A DNA stretch of 64,000 bases from Spirochaetaceae bacterium (GCA_002729885.1 PBUB01000021.1:100451-164450), one strand, 5' to 3'. Shown: positions 1 to 9,492, numbered from the stretch's first letter. Translations and numbers: made by a program. The notes: a model not told the origin generated them from the letters alone.

Positions 1-399
1 CTGGAGGATGTTTCAGCTTCTTACGATGAAGCGCGGATGGCCATTGCGATACAGAATCTTCTGGAAAATGCAGTGCGACATACGGATCCGCAAAATCGAA
101 GCATCAGCCTGGATCTGCAGCGAGACGGGGACACAGCCATCATTACTATTCAGGACAATGGCACCGGGATTCCCGAAAAGGAAAAGGATCGAATCTTTGA
201 ACCTTTCTATAGAAAGGCGGCCAAACCGAGCGAGAAACCGATCCAGGAAAGTGGCTCCTCGGCAGGGTTTGGCCTGGGATTGAGCCTGGTGCACAGAATC
301 GTAGAATCACACGGCGGCACCATTCAATTGGAATCCAGCACGGACCATGGTAGCAAATTCACGATTCGCATTCCCTTGACAAGGAGTAGAGCTGAATGA
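1..399 (+). CDS. Sensor histidine kinase, C-terminal part (gene begins before the window)
   Basis: The reading frame is open from base 1, so the 5' part lies outside the window. What remains is a HATPase_c ATP-binding domain: N-box NLLENAVRH, G1 box DNGTGIP, F box RIFEPFY and G2 box GFGLGLSLV. This domain phosphorylates the conserved histidine of two-component kinases; the sensor and dimerisation domains are not visible. It is followed after the stop by a tandem repeat and the convergent fructosamine-kinase gene. Family assignment is secure; the signal and partner regulator cannot be told from here. Confidence 0.93.
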   Translation: MEDVSASYDEARMAIAIQNLLENAVRHTDPQNRSISLDLQRDGDTAIITIQDNGTGIPEKEKDRIFEPFYRKAAKPSEKPIQESGSSAGFGLGLSLVHRIVESHGGTIQLESSTDHGSKFTIRIPLTRSRAE

Positions 400-403
400 A
401 GGG

Positions 404-622
404 ACGGTATGTCGAATGGATGGTTACCGATAGAGTGGACGGTTAGCAATAGAATTGATGGTTACCGATAGATTGGATCTTTATCGCTATAATGGATTGC
501 TATCGATAGATCGGATCGTTATCGATAGAGTGGATGGCTATCGATATAATGGATGGTTATGATAGGAATGATCGTTGTCGATAGGGTGGATCATTATCGT
601 AAAAGTCGATGACTAGCGATAT
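404..622. repeat. Degenerate 19-bp tandem repeat, about 11 copies
   Basis: About eleven head-to-tail units of 18-20 bp resemble GTTATCGATAGAGTGGATG. Clear units begin near 424, 443 and 462 and run to the end of the tract. Most copies keep the TATCGATA or ATCGATA core, which is self-complementary. The array fills the whole gap between two convergent genes and its last unit runs into the stop codon of the minus-strand gene. Drift between copies suggests an old array. Function unknown; it could be a variable tandem repeat, a protein-binding array or a transcription-ending region. Confidence 0.9.
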
Positions 623-1494
623 GTGCGAAGAACCTCTTTAACTCCGTTTACATAGCTGGCGCCGAAAATATTCACGTGCACCAGCAGAGGATAGAGCTGA
701 AAGAATGGCACTCTTTCGCCTGCGCCAGGAGGCAATCCCAGCATTTCGTAGAGTTCCTTGCCCATATCGAACGGAGAACCAAACAGTTGCAGCATGGCCA
801 GGTCCTGCTCAGGATGAGAGCAGGCCACCGATGGATCGATGAAAAAAGTCTGGCCCTCGGATGAAACAATTACATTGCCGGACCACAGATCCCCGTGCAC
901 CAGGCGAGGACCTATGTCATCCAGTCCCCAGGATTCACTCAATCTGTACACCATGGTTTCCATAGTCCTGCGATCCGAAGACTTCAAGAATCCTTTCTGA
1001 ATGGCCATCACAGCCTGGGGAAGAATTCGATCCTGCCACCAGAAATCTGCGAAACGATCGTGCCATTCATTGGGCTGGTCCAGAGTGCCAATGTAATTGG
1101 CTTCTTTCCAGCCATAGGAAATCTGTCGCTGCTGGTACAGAGATTTAAGATTGGCTTCGAAGGAAGCCTGACCGGGTCGCTTGGATCCAGTTTCTACATA
1201 ATCCATGATCAGAAAGCTACGACCTCTGGATTCTATAAGTCCATGGGTGGACGGTACAGCACAACCGGTTTCGCCCAGAGCGCGCAGTCCGTCCGCTTCC
1301 AGAAGACCCATCTTCGCGGAGTCCACCTGCTTAACGATATAGCAGCGATGAACCTTCTTTTCCCGCCGCAACTCCGCTCTAAAGAGCGTAAATAACCCCT
1401 GGGATTGATGCCGGATCAGGATTTCATCGCGCGGATCGGCCAGCTTCTTATTTAGAAGCTCTTGCTTGATTAATGTATCTTCCGCCACTACCAT
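613..1494 (-). CDS. Fructosamine kinase family protein
   Basis: A 293-aa protein of the fructosamine-3-kinase family (aminoglycoside-phosphotransferase-like fold), which phosphorylates sugar adducts on amines in glycated proteins or small molecules. Seen: Brenner-type catalytic motif HGDLWSGN about two-thirds along, followed by FIDPSVACSHPEQDLAML, matching the family's DPA..GHRE.DLAM region, and YIGTLDQPNEW matching the G.N.IG..Q.N..W segment. An upstream TTG at 1518 would add 8 residues; the ATG at 1494 gives a length close to the usual 285-300 aa. It is cytosolic, without signal or membrane segment. The substrate is unknown. Confidence 0.88.
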   Translation of the reverse strand: MVVAEDTLIKQELLNKKLADPRDEILIRHQSQGLFTLFRAELRREKKVHRCYIVKQVDSAKMGLLEADGLRALGETGCAVPSTHGLIESRGRSFLIMDYVETGSKRPGQASFEANLKSLYQQRQISYGWKEANYIGTLDQPNEWHDRFADFWWQDRILPQAVMAIQKGFLKSSDRRTMETMVYRLSESWGLDDIGPRLVHGDLWSGNVIVSSEGQTFFIDPSVACSHPEQDLAMLQLFGSPFDMGKELYEMLGLPPGAGERVPFFQLYPLLVHVNIFGASYVNGVKEVLRTYR

Positions 1495-1572
1495 GTGATG
1501 TACGCGAAGATAATGCAAAAGGCCGCGCTGACAACCGTTTTAAGGTATACCTGGCTACAGCTGCCAGATTTC

Positions 1573-3456
1573 TTATTCAGGAGGCGGCGCGGATGGATGC
1601 AACGGTCGAACCTTATCGTGGTAAGCCTGGAAAACATCATTAAATCGAAGGTATCCCAGCAGGGTGCCACTCCGATCAATAATAGCAAACTTATCTACTT
1701 CTGAATGCATGAGGATGCGAAGGGCCCGGGCCAGGGTATCATCCGGCGTCAAAGGTGGTACAGTATCGAGAACATCTTCGACAGTTACCAGCATCCTGAT
1801 GGCTCCTGTATGCCTGGAATGATGCACCCTTCGCAGCGAACAGACGCCTCTGTATTTGCTTTCATTATCGATGACAATAAAATCGCTGGCCTGTATCTCA
1901 TGGGCCCTGTCTTCCAGATCTGCCAGAAGCATATGGTTTTCGCAAACCGCCCTGGTTCTGAATTCTGAAAACACATCTCGGATCTTGAGTGAATCCAGGA
2001 TGTCCAGATTCATATCGTAATAATGAGCCGGGGATTCGAAGCGGTTCTTCATCTGTCCGCGATACACGGACCATTTATGGGAAAGCACCGAGGATATGAT
2101 GGAGACGATCATCAGTGGAGGCAATAGGGCATAACTGCCGATGATGTCGCATACGGTTATCATTCCGGCCATGGGAGCGCCGGCCACGCCACTGAAAAAG
2201 CCGGCCATTCCCACCAGGATAAAGGATGGAACCGAAATATCCAGATCAGGAAATAGATAGCTGGTAAGGGTTCCTACGGCCCCGCCCAGCATTCCTCCGA
2301 TAAAAAGCGAAGGAGCAAAGATTCCACCGGAGCCTCCGCTGGCCACGGTGAAAGAAGTGGTCACTGTTTTGAGCAATGCCACCAGCAGGAAAAAGCCGGC
2401 GATGGCCAGAGGATCCGCGGCAAATCCCTGCAGATCGTCCGGATTTCCGGGAATGCTGGAGCCCACAGGATCCGCTGCTATGAATGGATTCTTACCCAGG
2501 ATAATCTGCTGCATGAAACCCAGCCCGGAGCCATAAACCTCGGGAAAGAACACTCCAATGAGACCCACCATCAATCCGCCCAGAGCAGGCTTCCAGGCAG
2601 GATGAATATTCATGGTGGCAAATGTATCTCGGATATAGTTAAAGAAAACGGTGAAAAGATAACCAACGCCTGTGCAGGCCAGACCCAGCACGAAATAAAA
2701 AAGCAGCTCATGATAATGCTGCAGAGATACCTCGGGCACAGCAAAAATGGAGCTTTGATCCCCGGCTGCCCGGGCCACAAGATAGGCAGTCACCGAAGAT
2801 AAAATACAGGGAATCAACGAATCACTTTCAATGTCTTCTCTATAGACTACTTCCACTGCAGTGAGTGCACCACCCAGAGGAGCCCGAAACACAGCTCCCA
2901 GTCCTCCTGCAATGCCGGCCAGCATCAGAGTTCTGCGCGCTCGAGCCCCTGCGCCCACCAGACGAGCGATGGCGGATCCAATACCGCCTCCAATCTGCAT
3001 AATGGGGCCTTCCGGACCGGCGCTACCACCGGAGGATACTGTGAAGATGGTGGCCAGGGATTTATACAGAGGTATTCTGGATGATACTTTGCCTTCCTTT
3101 CTGTGAAAGGCATTGATCATTGTATCCGTGCCGCTGCCTGCTGCATCCGGCGATATATAGTACACCAGCAATCCGCAGAGCAATCCACCCACCACAGGCA
3201 GTAACATCATCATCCAGGGATTAAAGGGTACCTGGGGCGTTCCGCCGATGGGGTGTTCCCCTGCTGGATAGGACCGATGCATTCCCACCAGATAGTCGAA
3301 TGTAAAATGCTCGGCATAGGAAAGGGCCAGATGAAACAGTACAGCGCCGGCACCCGTGGCCAGTCCGATGAGGATGGAGTACATGTAGACTCTTCTGGGA
3401 TTTCGAATTCCCATCAGGGCCCGAAACTGATGAAGCCATGGGTGATAATCGGGCAT
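1573..3456 (-). CDS. ClC-family chloride channel/antiporter with C-terminal CBS pair
   Basis: A 627-aa integral membrane ClC protein. Selectivity-filter signatures are visible: GSGTD at 107-111 (in place of the common GSGIP) and GPEGP at 147-151, whose Glu149 is the gating glutamate. Later comes GGSGGIFAPSLFIGGMLGG. The last ~120 residues form two CBS-like modules, typical adenosine-nucleotide sensors regulating transport. The presence of the gating Glu leaves both channel and proton-coupled antiport possible. It starts with ATG, divergently from prmC with only about 40 bp between them, so the promoters must overlap. Confidence 0.93.
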   Translation of the reverse strand: MPDYHPWLHQFRALMGIRNPRRVYMYSILIGLATGAGAVLFHLALSYAEHFTFDYLVGMHRSYPAGEHPIGGTPQVPFNPWMMMLLPVVGGLLCGLLVYYISPDAAGSGTDTMINAFHRKEGKVSSRIPLYKSLATIFTVSSGGSAGPEGPIMQIGGGIGSAIARLVGAGARARRTLMLAGIAGGLGAVFRAPLGGALTAVEVVYREDIESDSLIPCILSSVTAYLVARAAGDQSSIFAVPEVSLQHYHELLFYFVLGLACTGVGYLFTVFFNYIRDTFATMNIHPAWKPALGGLMVGLIGVFFPEVYGSGLGFMQQIILGKNPFIAADPVGSSIPGNPDDLQGFAADPLAIAGFFLLVALLKTVTTSFTVASGGSGGIFAPSLFIGGMLGGAVGTLTSYLFPDLDISVPSFILVGMAGFFSGVAGAPMAGMITVCDIIGSYALLPPLMIVSIISSVLSHKWSVYRGQMKNRFESPAHYYDMNLDILDSLKIRDVFSEFRTRAVCENHMLLADLEDRAHEIQASDFIVIDNESKYRGVCSLRRVHHSRHTGAIRMLVTVEDVLDTVPPLTPDDTLARALRILMHSEVDKFAIIDRSGTLLGYLRFNDVFQAYHDKVRPLHPSAPPPE

Positions 3457-3496
3457 ATTTACAGGTCTTTTTCAGGCCTTCCGAGTAGCAATAGTT

Positions 3497-4423
3497 TTGG
3501 AACGCAATACAGAATTTAACGAGAGAATCCGCGCTCTGGCAGAAAGAATCCACGAGGGGTTCGACTATATATCCGTGGAGGAAGCTAGAAGGGAAATACT
3601 ACTCTGGATTTCCGAAACCAGGCAGATCAATGCACTCAAGTTACGTCTTGAGCCTCCGGAGCTAACGGAAGAAGAATGGTCAGACCTGGATAACTTTGTA
3701 ATCCGGCGCTCCATGGGAATGCCCTTTGCCTACATATTGGGAAGAACGAACTTCTATGGCCTGGAACTGGCCATAGGCCCGGGAGTGCTCATCCCTAGAC
3801 CGGAAACAGAAGAACTGGTGGATCGGTGCATGGATTGGCTGGTGAATAGGATTGAAAACGGCGCTTCCAATCTAAGGATCCTGGATCTTTGCGCCGGCAG
3901 CGGATGCATTGGAGTAGCCATTGGGCGCAGCCTGGCGGATAAAATGCGAAACAGAGAAATACACCGGGCCACCCTGGATATCACCTTTTCGGATCTTTCT
4001 GGCTACGCACTGGAATATGCGCGCATGAATGGCGATGTTTATGCGGAACCAGGATTGTCATTTAGCGCCGTTGAAGGGGATCTAATGGCACCGTTCCGCA
4101 CATCGAACGCACCTCCGTTCGATCTGATTGCCTGCAATCCGCCCTACGTCCATCCAGATGAAATCCCGCTTCTTTCGCCGGAAACGTATTTGCATGAACC
4201 CAGAGAGGCACTGTTCCATAGCAATCCGCCAGCGCTGTACATTGAAATTCTCAAACAATGCCAGGCATTTCTCAAACCCGGGGCCGCGATGATGATGGAA
4301 TTATCTCCTTACATTCATGAAGTAGTGAAACTTCTTTGCGAACAGGAGTTCCCGGACTGCGAAACCAGGATCGAAACCGACCTTTCCGGTAAGAGTCGAT
4401 TTTTGATTTTTACTTGTAAGTAG
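3497..4423 (+). CDS. prmC: Peptide chain release factor N5-glutamine methyltransferase
   Basis: PrmC/HemK methylates the glutamine of the GGQ motif in release factors RF1 and RF2 using S-adenosylmethionine. The 308-aa product has an N-terminal helical domain, then RPETEELV (about 101), the SAM-binding LDLCAGSGCIGV (129-140) and the catalytic NPPY (214-217). Length is slightly above the usual 280-300. The start is TTG at 3497; no in-frame ATG occurs before residue 73, which would cut the N-terminal domain. Its substrate gene prfA is also in this window at 26297. tpiA follows after 25 bp, probably co-transcribed. Confidence 0.93.
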   Translation: MERNTEFNERIRALAERIHEGFDYISVEEARREILLWISETRQINALKLRLEPPELTEEEWSDLDNFVIRRSMGMPFAYILGRTNFYGLELAIGPGVLIPRPETEELVDRCMDWLVNRIENGASNLRILDLCAGSGCIGVAIGRSLADKMRNREIHRATLDITFSDLSGYALEYARMNGDVYAEPGLSFSAVEGDLMAPFRTSNAPPFDLIACNPPYVHPDEIPLLSPETYLHEPREALFHSNPPALYIEILKQCQAFLKPGAAMMMELSPYIHEVVKLLCEQEFPDCETRIETDLSGKSRFLIFTCK

Positions 4424-4448
4424 CATCTATAAGAAGAACAACAAGCGA

Positions 4449-5198
4449 ATGAGAAAGAAATTCATTGCCGGAAACTGGAAAATGAATCTGGTACCCAGCG
4501 CCGCAGAGAAACTGGCCCAGGATCTAAAATCCAGCCTCACTGGCTCCGAAGCAGCAGAAATTGCAGTATGTCCTACCTATGTTGCACTGCCCGCCGTATT
4601 GAAGGTTTTGAAAGGGACTTCTATCGCAGTGGGAGCCCAGGATATGCACTGGGAAGATCAGGGAGCATTCACTGGAAAGATTTCCCATGATATGCTCACC
4701 GATCTTGGATGCACTTATGTAATTCTGGGTCACAGCGAGCAGAGACAGTACTTCCATGAAACCGATGAGACGGTTAACAAGAAGACAAAGAAAGCTCTGG
4801 AAAATGGCTTAAAACCCATTGTCTGTGTGGGAGAAACCCTGGAAGAAAGGGATGCAAACAAGACCAACGATGTAGTTCAGAAACAACTTCTAGGCGCGCT
4901 GCAGGGGATTTCTGATCTCAAGGATACAGTAATCGCGTACGAACCTGTATGGGCCATTGGAACCGGTAAGAATGCTACTCCTGAAATGGCCCAGGAAGTG
5001 CATGCCATGATTCGAGAAAAGTTGAATCAAATGTATGCTGGAAAAGCAAACGAAACCAGGATTCTTTATGGAGGATCCATGAAGCCAGACAATGCAGAGG
5101 GTCTTCTTAAGATGGAAGATATCGATGGAGGGCTGATTGGGGGCGCATCTCTCAAAGCAGATGCATTCTCTGGAATAATCAAGGCTGCAAATTCTTGA
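4449..5198 (+). CDS. tpiA: Triosephosphate isomerase
   Basis: TpiA interconverts dihydroxyacetone phosphate and glyceraldehyde 3-phosphate in glycolysis and gluconeogenesis. The 249-aa protein has full family length. The catalytic residues are all visible: Lys11 in GNWKMN, His95 in GHSEQRQYF and Glu165 in AYEPVWAIGTG, with the phosphate-binding YGGS and GGASL loops near the C-terminus. It starts with ATG shortly after prmC on the same strand. Its last 20 bases overlap the 3' end of the convergent membrane-protein gene. Confidence 0.97.
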   Translation: MRKKFIAGNWKMNLVPSAAEKLAQDLKSSLTGSEAAEIAVCPTYVALPAVLKVLKGTSIAVGAQDMHWEDQGAFTGKISHDMLTDLGCTYVILGHSEQRQYFHETDETVNKKTKKALENGLKPIVCVGETLEERDANKTNDVVQKQLLGALQGISDLKDTVIAYEPVWAIGTGKNATPEMAQEVHAMIREKLNQMYAGKANETRILYGGSMKPDNAEGLLKMEDIDGGLIGGASLKADAFSGIIKAANS

Positions 5199-7176
5199 TT
5201 TGCCTTTTCTTTTCCGCTTCTACTGGAGCATCGGTTTTCCAGGGAAGCGGATACTGCATCTTACTTCCGGTCATTTGATTTCCCACCCATAAACCATCGT
5301 CCATACCAAAGGATTGCATGGGAAACTTGAAGCTTGCGCCATACAGCTCATGCATGGCCTGGGACCAGGGAGCCGGCACCCTGGATCTATAAAAACCGAT
5401 CCTGCTTCTGGATCGAGCCACCGGAAAGAGACCGGAATCAATAAATACAAGTCCTGCAGGACCATCCAAAAGAATCAGAGTATTCCTTTTGCCTTCAAAA
5501 TCCTCTTTCCAGGTATCCAGCACCGGTTGCAGATCCTTCCAGGCAATGGATGAACCTCGCATATCCAGATGCAGCCAGAGAAAGAAGCGATCCTCTCTGT
5601 ACTTGCGAAACAATGTACCGGACTTGCTCAAAAAGTTAAGAGCCAATTGAATATCCGAGGATTGACTACCATCGCTTCTGGAATTTTCGGAAGCCGTGGT
5701 TTCATGTTCTGACAGGGGCAGGACGTCATCAGAACCGAAGCTCAAAGTAGCGGGCTCAAGTACCTGGCATCCCTGGTCCAGTCTGGCAGGATGAACATGA
5801 CTGAAGTACTCTCCATTCCCGGTGCAAATGGTGCGAAACCCTCGATCCACATAGTCAGAAAGAATGGAGCGGCTTTCCACATTGGCCACTGGATCTCGAC
5901 CATGGAGCAGATCCCTGACTGCATAAGGTATTTCATCGGAGGTAAGTACCGCCAGCGGGCTTACCGGACTGGAAGCCCCGGAAAAGGCTTCCTGATCCAG
6001 CACCAGGGTCAGTAGCCGCTGGCCTGCCGGATCGGCGGACTTCGGTTCTCCGCGGCCAGCTTCGGAATTTTCTTCGGAGCCTTCTTTATTGCGCACAGTC
6101 TCTTCGGAGGCAATGAAATCCGCGCGAATATTCGGATTCGAATCATCCGGATCCTGACCTGGAAAAGATGAATTTCCATCCCTGTCTTGATCCAGAAAAG
6201 CCGCAAAGAAAGTCAGGGATTCCGCGGTCACTGTGCTTTTGAGTGATGCCCTGGAAACATTGCCCGCGCTGAATGAATGCACCAGCAGGCCGATCTGAGC
6301 AACCAGACAAAGTGAAAGCAACAGGCTTATCACGGGGCTGATGGTTTTGCCTTCCGAATCACGGCTCAGTACCAATCCAGATACCCACCAGTGCACAGCC
6401 AGAAAGATAGTCATCAATGCAGGGATATGACCGGGAAAATTCGGATACCAGGAAGAGGTGGCGAAATACAGGGCCAACATCAAGGGGATAGAAAAGAAGG
6501 CAACGTAGGATAGACCGTAGGGCACCGGAAAGGTTTCATAGCCAGGCGATAGTGCCAATCGGCGACGGCTCTGTAAGAACAGGAAGATCAACAATGAAAG
6601 AGCAAAAGAATACAGAGTGAACGTCGCATACTCCCGGAAATCGGACTCCGGACCTATAGTTGCAGGAATTAAAAGGAACCTGGCTGCCAGGACTCCAGTA
6701 AGAAGAAAGGTAGCGTTCATTCCTCGAAACAGTGGAAACACAAAAAGCAACCCTAGAAGCACAATAAGCCCCAGGGCCAGAAGAATGGAATGACCGGCAA
6801 GTTGCGGCAGCACCGGCCCGGTCGAAACCAGTCCGGACCAGCGAATCAGAGGTTCGGCTGTAAGCAAAAAAATGCAGATAGCTGGCGAAGCAAAATTCCA
6901 GATCTGTTCGATACGCAGTAAAAGGGCCCCGGGAATTCGTACTATCTGGAAAAAAAGCTCCAGGATCAATCCGGCAAGCAGCAGAAAAAGCAAGCAGATG
7001 GAAAGTCCGGCCAGGGTGAGAGGACCAATATGCGGTGAACCGGCCAGATCAATTCCCAGCCAGAACGCTACCGGAACGATGGTACCCAGAAGAGCGAGAC
7101 CCAGGACCTGAAACGTACGCAGGGCCCTGCCTCGCAGAATTCCATCGAATAGTAGGCTGGATGAGCTGATTTGCAC
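5179..7176 (-). CDS. Polytopic membrane protein with degenerate sulfatase-like periplasmic domain
   Basis: A 665-aa protein from a GTG start. Residues 20-305 hold roughly eight to nine hydrophobic helices; 330-665 are soluble. Residues 329-355 (DQDRDGNSSFPGQDPDDSNP and on) resemble the Asp-rich motif that precedes the sulfatase domain in membrane sulfatases of spirochaetes and myxobacteria. DRFFLWLHLDM (529-539) and NTLILLDGPAGL (565-576) look like the PFFL..H and TLVILTSDHG strands of the alkaline-phosphatase fold. The nucleophile motif C/S-x-P-x-R and the DHG metal ligands are not present, so it may be a non-catalytic relative. Residues 360-385 and 488-510 are low complexity. The fold is inference; function unknown. 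Confidence 0.6.
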   Translation of the reverse strand: MQISSSSLLFDGILRGRALRTFQVLGLALLGTIVPVAFWLGIDLAGSPHIGPLTLAGLSICLLFLLLAGLILELFFQIVRIPGALLLRIEQIWNFASPAICIFLLTAEPLIRWSGLVSTGPVLPQLAGHSILLALGLIVLLGLLFVFPLFRGMNATFLLTGVLAARFLLIPATIGPESDFREYATFTLYSFALSLLIFLFLQSRRRLALSPGYETFPVPYGLSYVAFFSIPLMLALYFATSSWYPNFPGHIPALMTIFLAVHWWVSGLVLSRDSEGKTISPVISLLLSLCLVAQIGLLVHSFSAGNVSRASLKSTVTAESLTFFAAFLDQDRDGNSSFPGQDPDDSNPNIRADFIASEETVRNKEGSEENSEAGRGEPKSADPAGQRLLTLVLDQEAFSGASSPVSPLAVLTSDEIPYAVRDLLHGRDPVANVESRSILSDYVDRGFRTICTGNGEYFSHVHPARLDQGCQVLEPATLSFGSDDVLPLSEHETTASENSRSDGSQSSDIQLALNFLSKSGTLFRKYREDRFFLWLHLDMRGSSIAWKDLQPVLDTWKEDFEGKRNTLILLDGPAGLVFIDSGLFPVARSRSRIGFYRSRVPAPWSQAMHELYGASFKFPMQSFGMDDGLWVGNQMTGSKMQYPLPWKTDAPVEAEKKRQIKNLQP

Positions 7177-7280
7177 CTTATAGTCATATTCGGTTCAATC
7201 AGGAAATTACTGCACAACTGCTGGAAATGGTGTCCGATACCCCCCGTGGGTTTTTGATTGACTTTATACATTGAGAAAGG

Positions 7281-8138
7281 ATGAAAAAAGTTATTGGAGC
7301 CCGGTTGTTAACGAAGCAGGATGCAGCGCAAGTTTCGAATGCTGGAATGCAGAATTCCGACTCCACCGAAGTTGATATGGTAAATGCAAGTCAAGATACG
7401 TTTCAAACCGAGGTAATTGAAAAATCCAGATCCGCCCCGGTGCTGGTGGATTTCTGGGCCCCCTGGTGTGGCCCATGCCGAATGCTGGGACCACTTCTGG
7501 AAAAACTGGAGCAAGAACACCAGGGCAAATGGCAACTCGTAAAGGTTAATACCGATGAAGAGCCTGCCCTGGCCGGGGCCTATAATGTTTCAGGCATCCC
7601 CCATTGTGTTTTATTCAGCGGCGGCGAACCTGTGGATCAATTCACCGGAGCCCTGCCAGAGCACATGCTTCAGGAATTCCTCTCCAGACATATTAAAGAT
7701 GAAAATGTGCTAAAACTGGAGTTGCTGGCCAGCTCTGATCCCATTGCTGCAGTGCGCCAGATCCTGGAAATGCCTTCTATAGATCAGGGGCTCTCGCCTG
7801 TTCTATGGAACGGGGTGAAAGAGATGCTTCGCCAGGGCAACACAGATGATTTGAAAGAAGCTCTGGAAGCCATCAGCTCCGCCGATCTGGTAAATGAAAA
7901 ATCAGCCCTGCTAAATGTTCTGTCTGAAGAACCCTCTCCAGAGGAAGTCCAGCAACTGGGTAAGCTCTTTGGATCAGAAAAAGAAATTCGTGATGTGCTT
8001 GACCAATTCATGGAATCGCTCGAAAGAAATAAAGGAAAGCAAGAAAAAGACAGACTGATCGCCAGCTTTCATCTGCTGGGCCAGAGCCATCCACTGGTGG
8101 CCGAATATCGCAAGAAAATGGCTACGATACTATTCTAG
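7281..8138 (+). CDS. Thioredoxin-domain protein with helical C-terminus (CnoX/YbbN-like)
   Basis: A 285-aa cytosolic protein. A thioredoxin fold spans about 36-135 with the active site WCGPC at 62-66 and the cis-proline loop SGIPHC. The remaining ~150 residues are helical and match the layout of CnoX/YbbN, a thioredoxin-TPR co-chaperone protecting substrates from oxidation. The first ~33 residues precede the fold, and an alternative ATG at 7377 (MVNASQ) would give a tidier thioredoxin start; 7281 is kept because a GAGAAAGG lies immediately before it. Whether it is redox-active cannot be told, but both cysteines are present. Confidence 0.85.
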   Translation: MKKVIGARLLTKQDAAQVSNAGMQNSDSTEVDMVNASQDTFQTEVIEKSRSAPVLVDFWAPWCGPCRMLGPLLEKLEQEHQGKWQLVKVNTDEEPALAGAYNVSGIPHCVLFSGGEPVDQFTGALPEHMLQEFLSRHIKDENVLKLELLASSDPIAAVRQILEMPSIDQGLSPVLWNGVKEMLRQGNTDDLKEALEAISSADLVNEKSALLNVLSEEPSPEEVQQLGKLFGSEKEIRDVLDQFMESLERNKGKQEKDRLIASFHLLGQSHPLVAEYRKKMATILF

Positions 8139-8204
8139 TCCAGATTGCGATGGGCATGATGAAACCGCGCCGACCCTCCCCTATCTCAAGGAGCAAAACC
8201 CAAA

Positions 8205-8720
8205 ATGCATAGTAACTCTGGAGCACTATCCATACTTTTTGTATGTCATGGCAACATTTGCAGATCCCCGGCCGCAGAAGGCGCTCTGCGCCATTTGATT
8301 CGAAAGCAGGGCTTCGACAGTCGAGTAAAGGTAGATTCAGCCGGAACCAGCGCCTATCACATTGGAGAAATCCCGCATCCCGATACGCGTAAAGCGGCGG
8401 CAGAGGCAGGAATCAAACTGGAGCACCGGGCCCGTCAGTTCACAGCCTTTGATCTGGAGCGATTCGACTACATTCTGGCCATGGATCGTCACAACTACGA
8501 AGATGTACTCGCTTCTGCATCCAGCGATGAAGAGCGCAGCCGAATATTCATGTACAGAAAATTTGACCCGGAAGTGGAAGGCTCTCGCATCCCCGATGTT
8601 CCGGATCCGTACTATGGAGGTTTTGCCGGATTTCGAGAGGTGCAGTCCATTGTGCACCGAACCTCGGAAAGCATTCTGGAATGGCTGAGATCTCTGGAAC
8701 CTGCGGTTCAGCGTAATTAG
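8205..8720 (+). CDS. Low molecular weight protein tyrosine phosphatase
   Basis: A 171-aa LMW-PTP of typical size. The phosphate-binding loop CHGNICRS carries nucleophile Cys14 and Arg20, and DVPDPYYGG supplies the general acid (Asp134). The bacterial family dephosphorylates phosphotyrosine on kinases or sugar-modifying proteins, or acts on phosphoarginine. No tyrosine kinase or polysaccharide locus is next to it; the next gene, 40 bp on, is a soluble histidine kinase. The substrate is therefore open. Confidence 0.93.
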   Translation: MHSNSGALSILFVCHGNICRSPAAEGALRHLIRKQGFDSRVKVDSAGTSAYHIGEIPHPDTRKAAAEAGIKLEHRARQFTAFDLERFDYILAMDRHNYEDVLASASSDEERSRIFMYRKFDPEVEGSRIPDVPDPYYGGFAGFREVQSIVHRTSESILEWLRSLEPAVQRN

Positions 8721-8760
8721 TTGCACTGAACCTGTCCCATCAGAAACCTACCGGTTAGCT

Positions 8761-9492
8761 ATGCCGGAGCAATCCGAAAATGAACTGGATCATTTTAGAC
8801 AGGAGCATGTGCGCCTGTTTCGCACCATCAATCATGATGTAAAAAGCCCTCTGTACGCCATCCAGAGTCTGACTCGGATGTTTGCGGAAAATCCGGAGTC
8901 CTTCTCCGAGGACGAGCTCAAGACCATGGCCGTGGAAATCAATCGCTCGGTGGGCAGCATCGGAGAGATTCTGGAAAGCCTGCTGGGTTGGATGGATTAT
9001 CAGAAAATTCGCTACAATCTGGCAATGACCCATGAAAACCTGCAGGAGGAATTGCAGCTGGCCATAGATGCAATCATGCCTCGGGCCAGGCAAAAAGACA
9101 TCGAAATTCAGGCAGAACTCAGCGCCGTCAACGTCCGCTGCATAGAATCGGGACTGCGAAGAGCTGCACTCATTCTTTTAAACAATGCAGTAAAATTCTC
9201 TCCGGACGGATCCAGGATTACCATCGCATCCAGTGGGCCGGATGACAGGAATCGAATGCGCTTAACCGTACAGGATCAAGGCCCGGGCCTATCCGAAAAG
9301 GCCAGGAATCAATTATTTAAAATAGAAGAAAGGATTATATCAGAAGGAACCCGGGGCGAAAAGGGTGCTGGACTGGGGTTGCTTATGGCCAGAGATATTA
9401 TGGAGCGTTCAGGCGGACAGGCAGGCATTGAAGATAGTCAACATGGGGCCTGCTTTTACCTTGAGATGCAAGCGGCAGGGGATGCATTATGA
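8761..9492 (+). CDS. Soluble sensor histidine kinase
   Basis: A 243-aa kinase reduced to HisKA plus HATPase_c. The H-box INHDVKSPL places the phosphorylated His at 25; the N-box is LLNNAVKF, the G1 box DQGPGLS and the G2 box GAGLGLLMARDIM. There is no membrane segment or PAS/GAF sensor, so the input must come from a partner protein or from the cytosol. The gene overlaps the next one by 4 bp (ATGA), giving probable translational coupling with HMG-CoA lyase, an unusual partner. No response regulator is adjacent. Confidence 0.92.
   Translation: MPEQSENELDHFRQEHVRLFRTINHDVKSPLYAIQSLTRMFAENPESFSEDELKTMAVEINRSVGSIGEILESLLGWMDYQKIRYNLAMTHENLQEELQLAIDAIMPRARQKDIEIQAELSAVNVRCIESGLRRAALILLNNAVKFSPDGSRITIASSGPDDRNRMRLTVQDQGPGLSEKARNQLFKIEERIISEGTRGEKGAGLGLLMARDIMERSGGQAGIEDSQHGACFYLEMQAAGDAL

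Noticed and set aside
400-620. CRISPR array between kinase and fructosamine kinase
   Set aside because: Units are contiguous 19-bp repeats without spacers and there are no cas genes.
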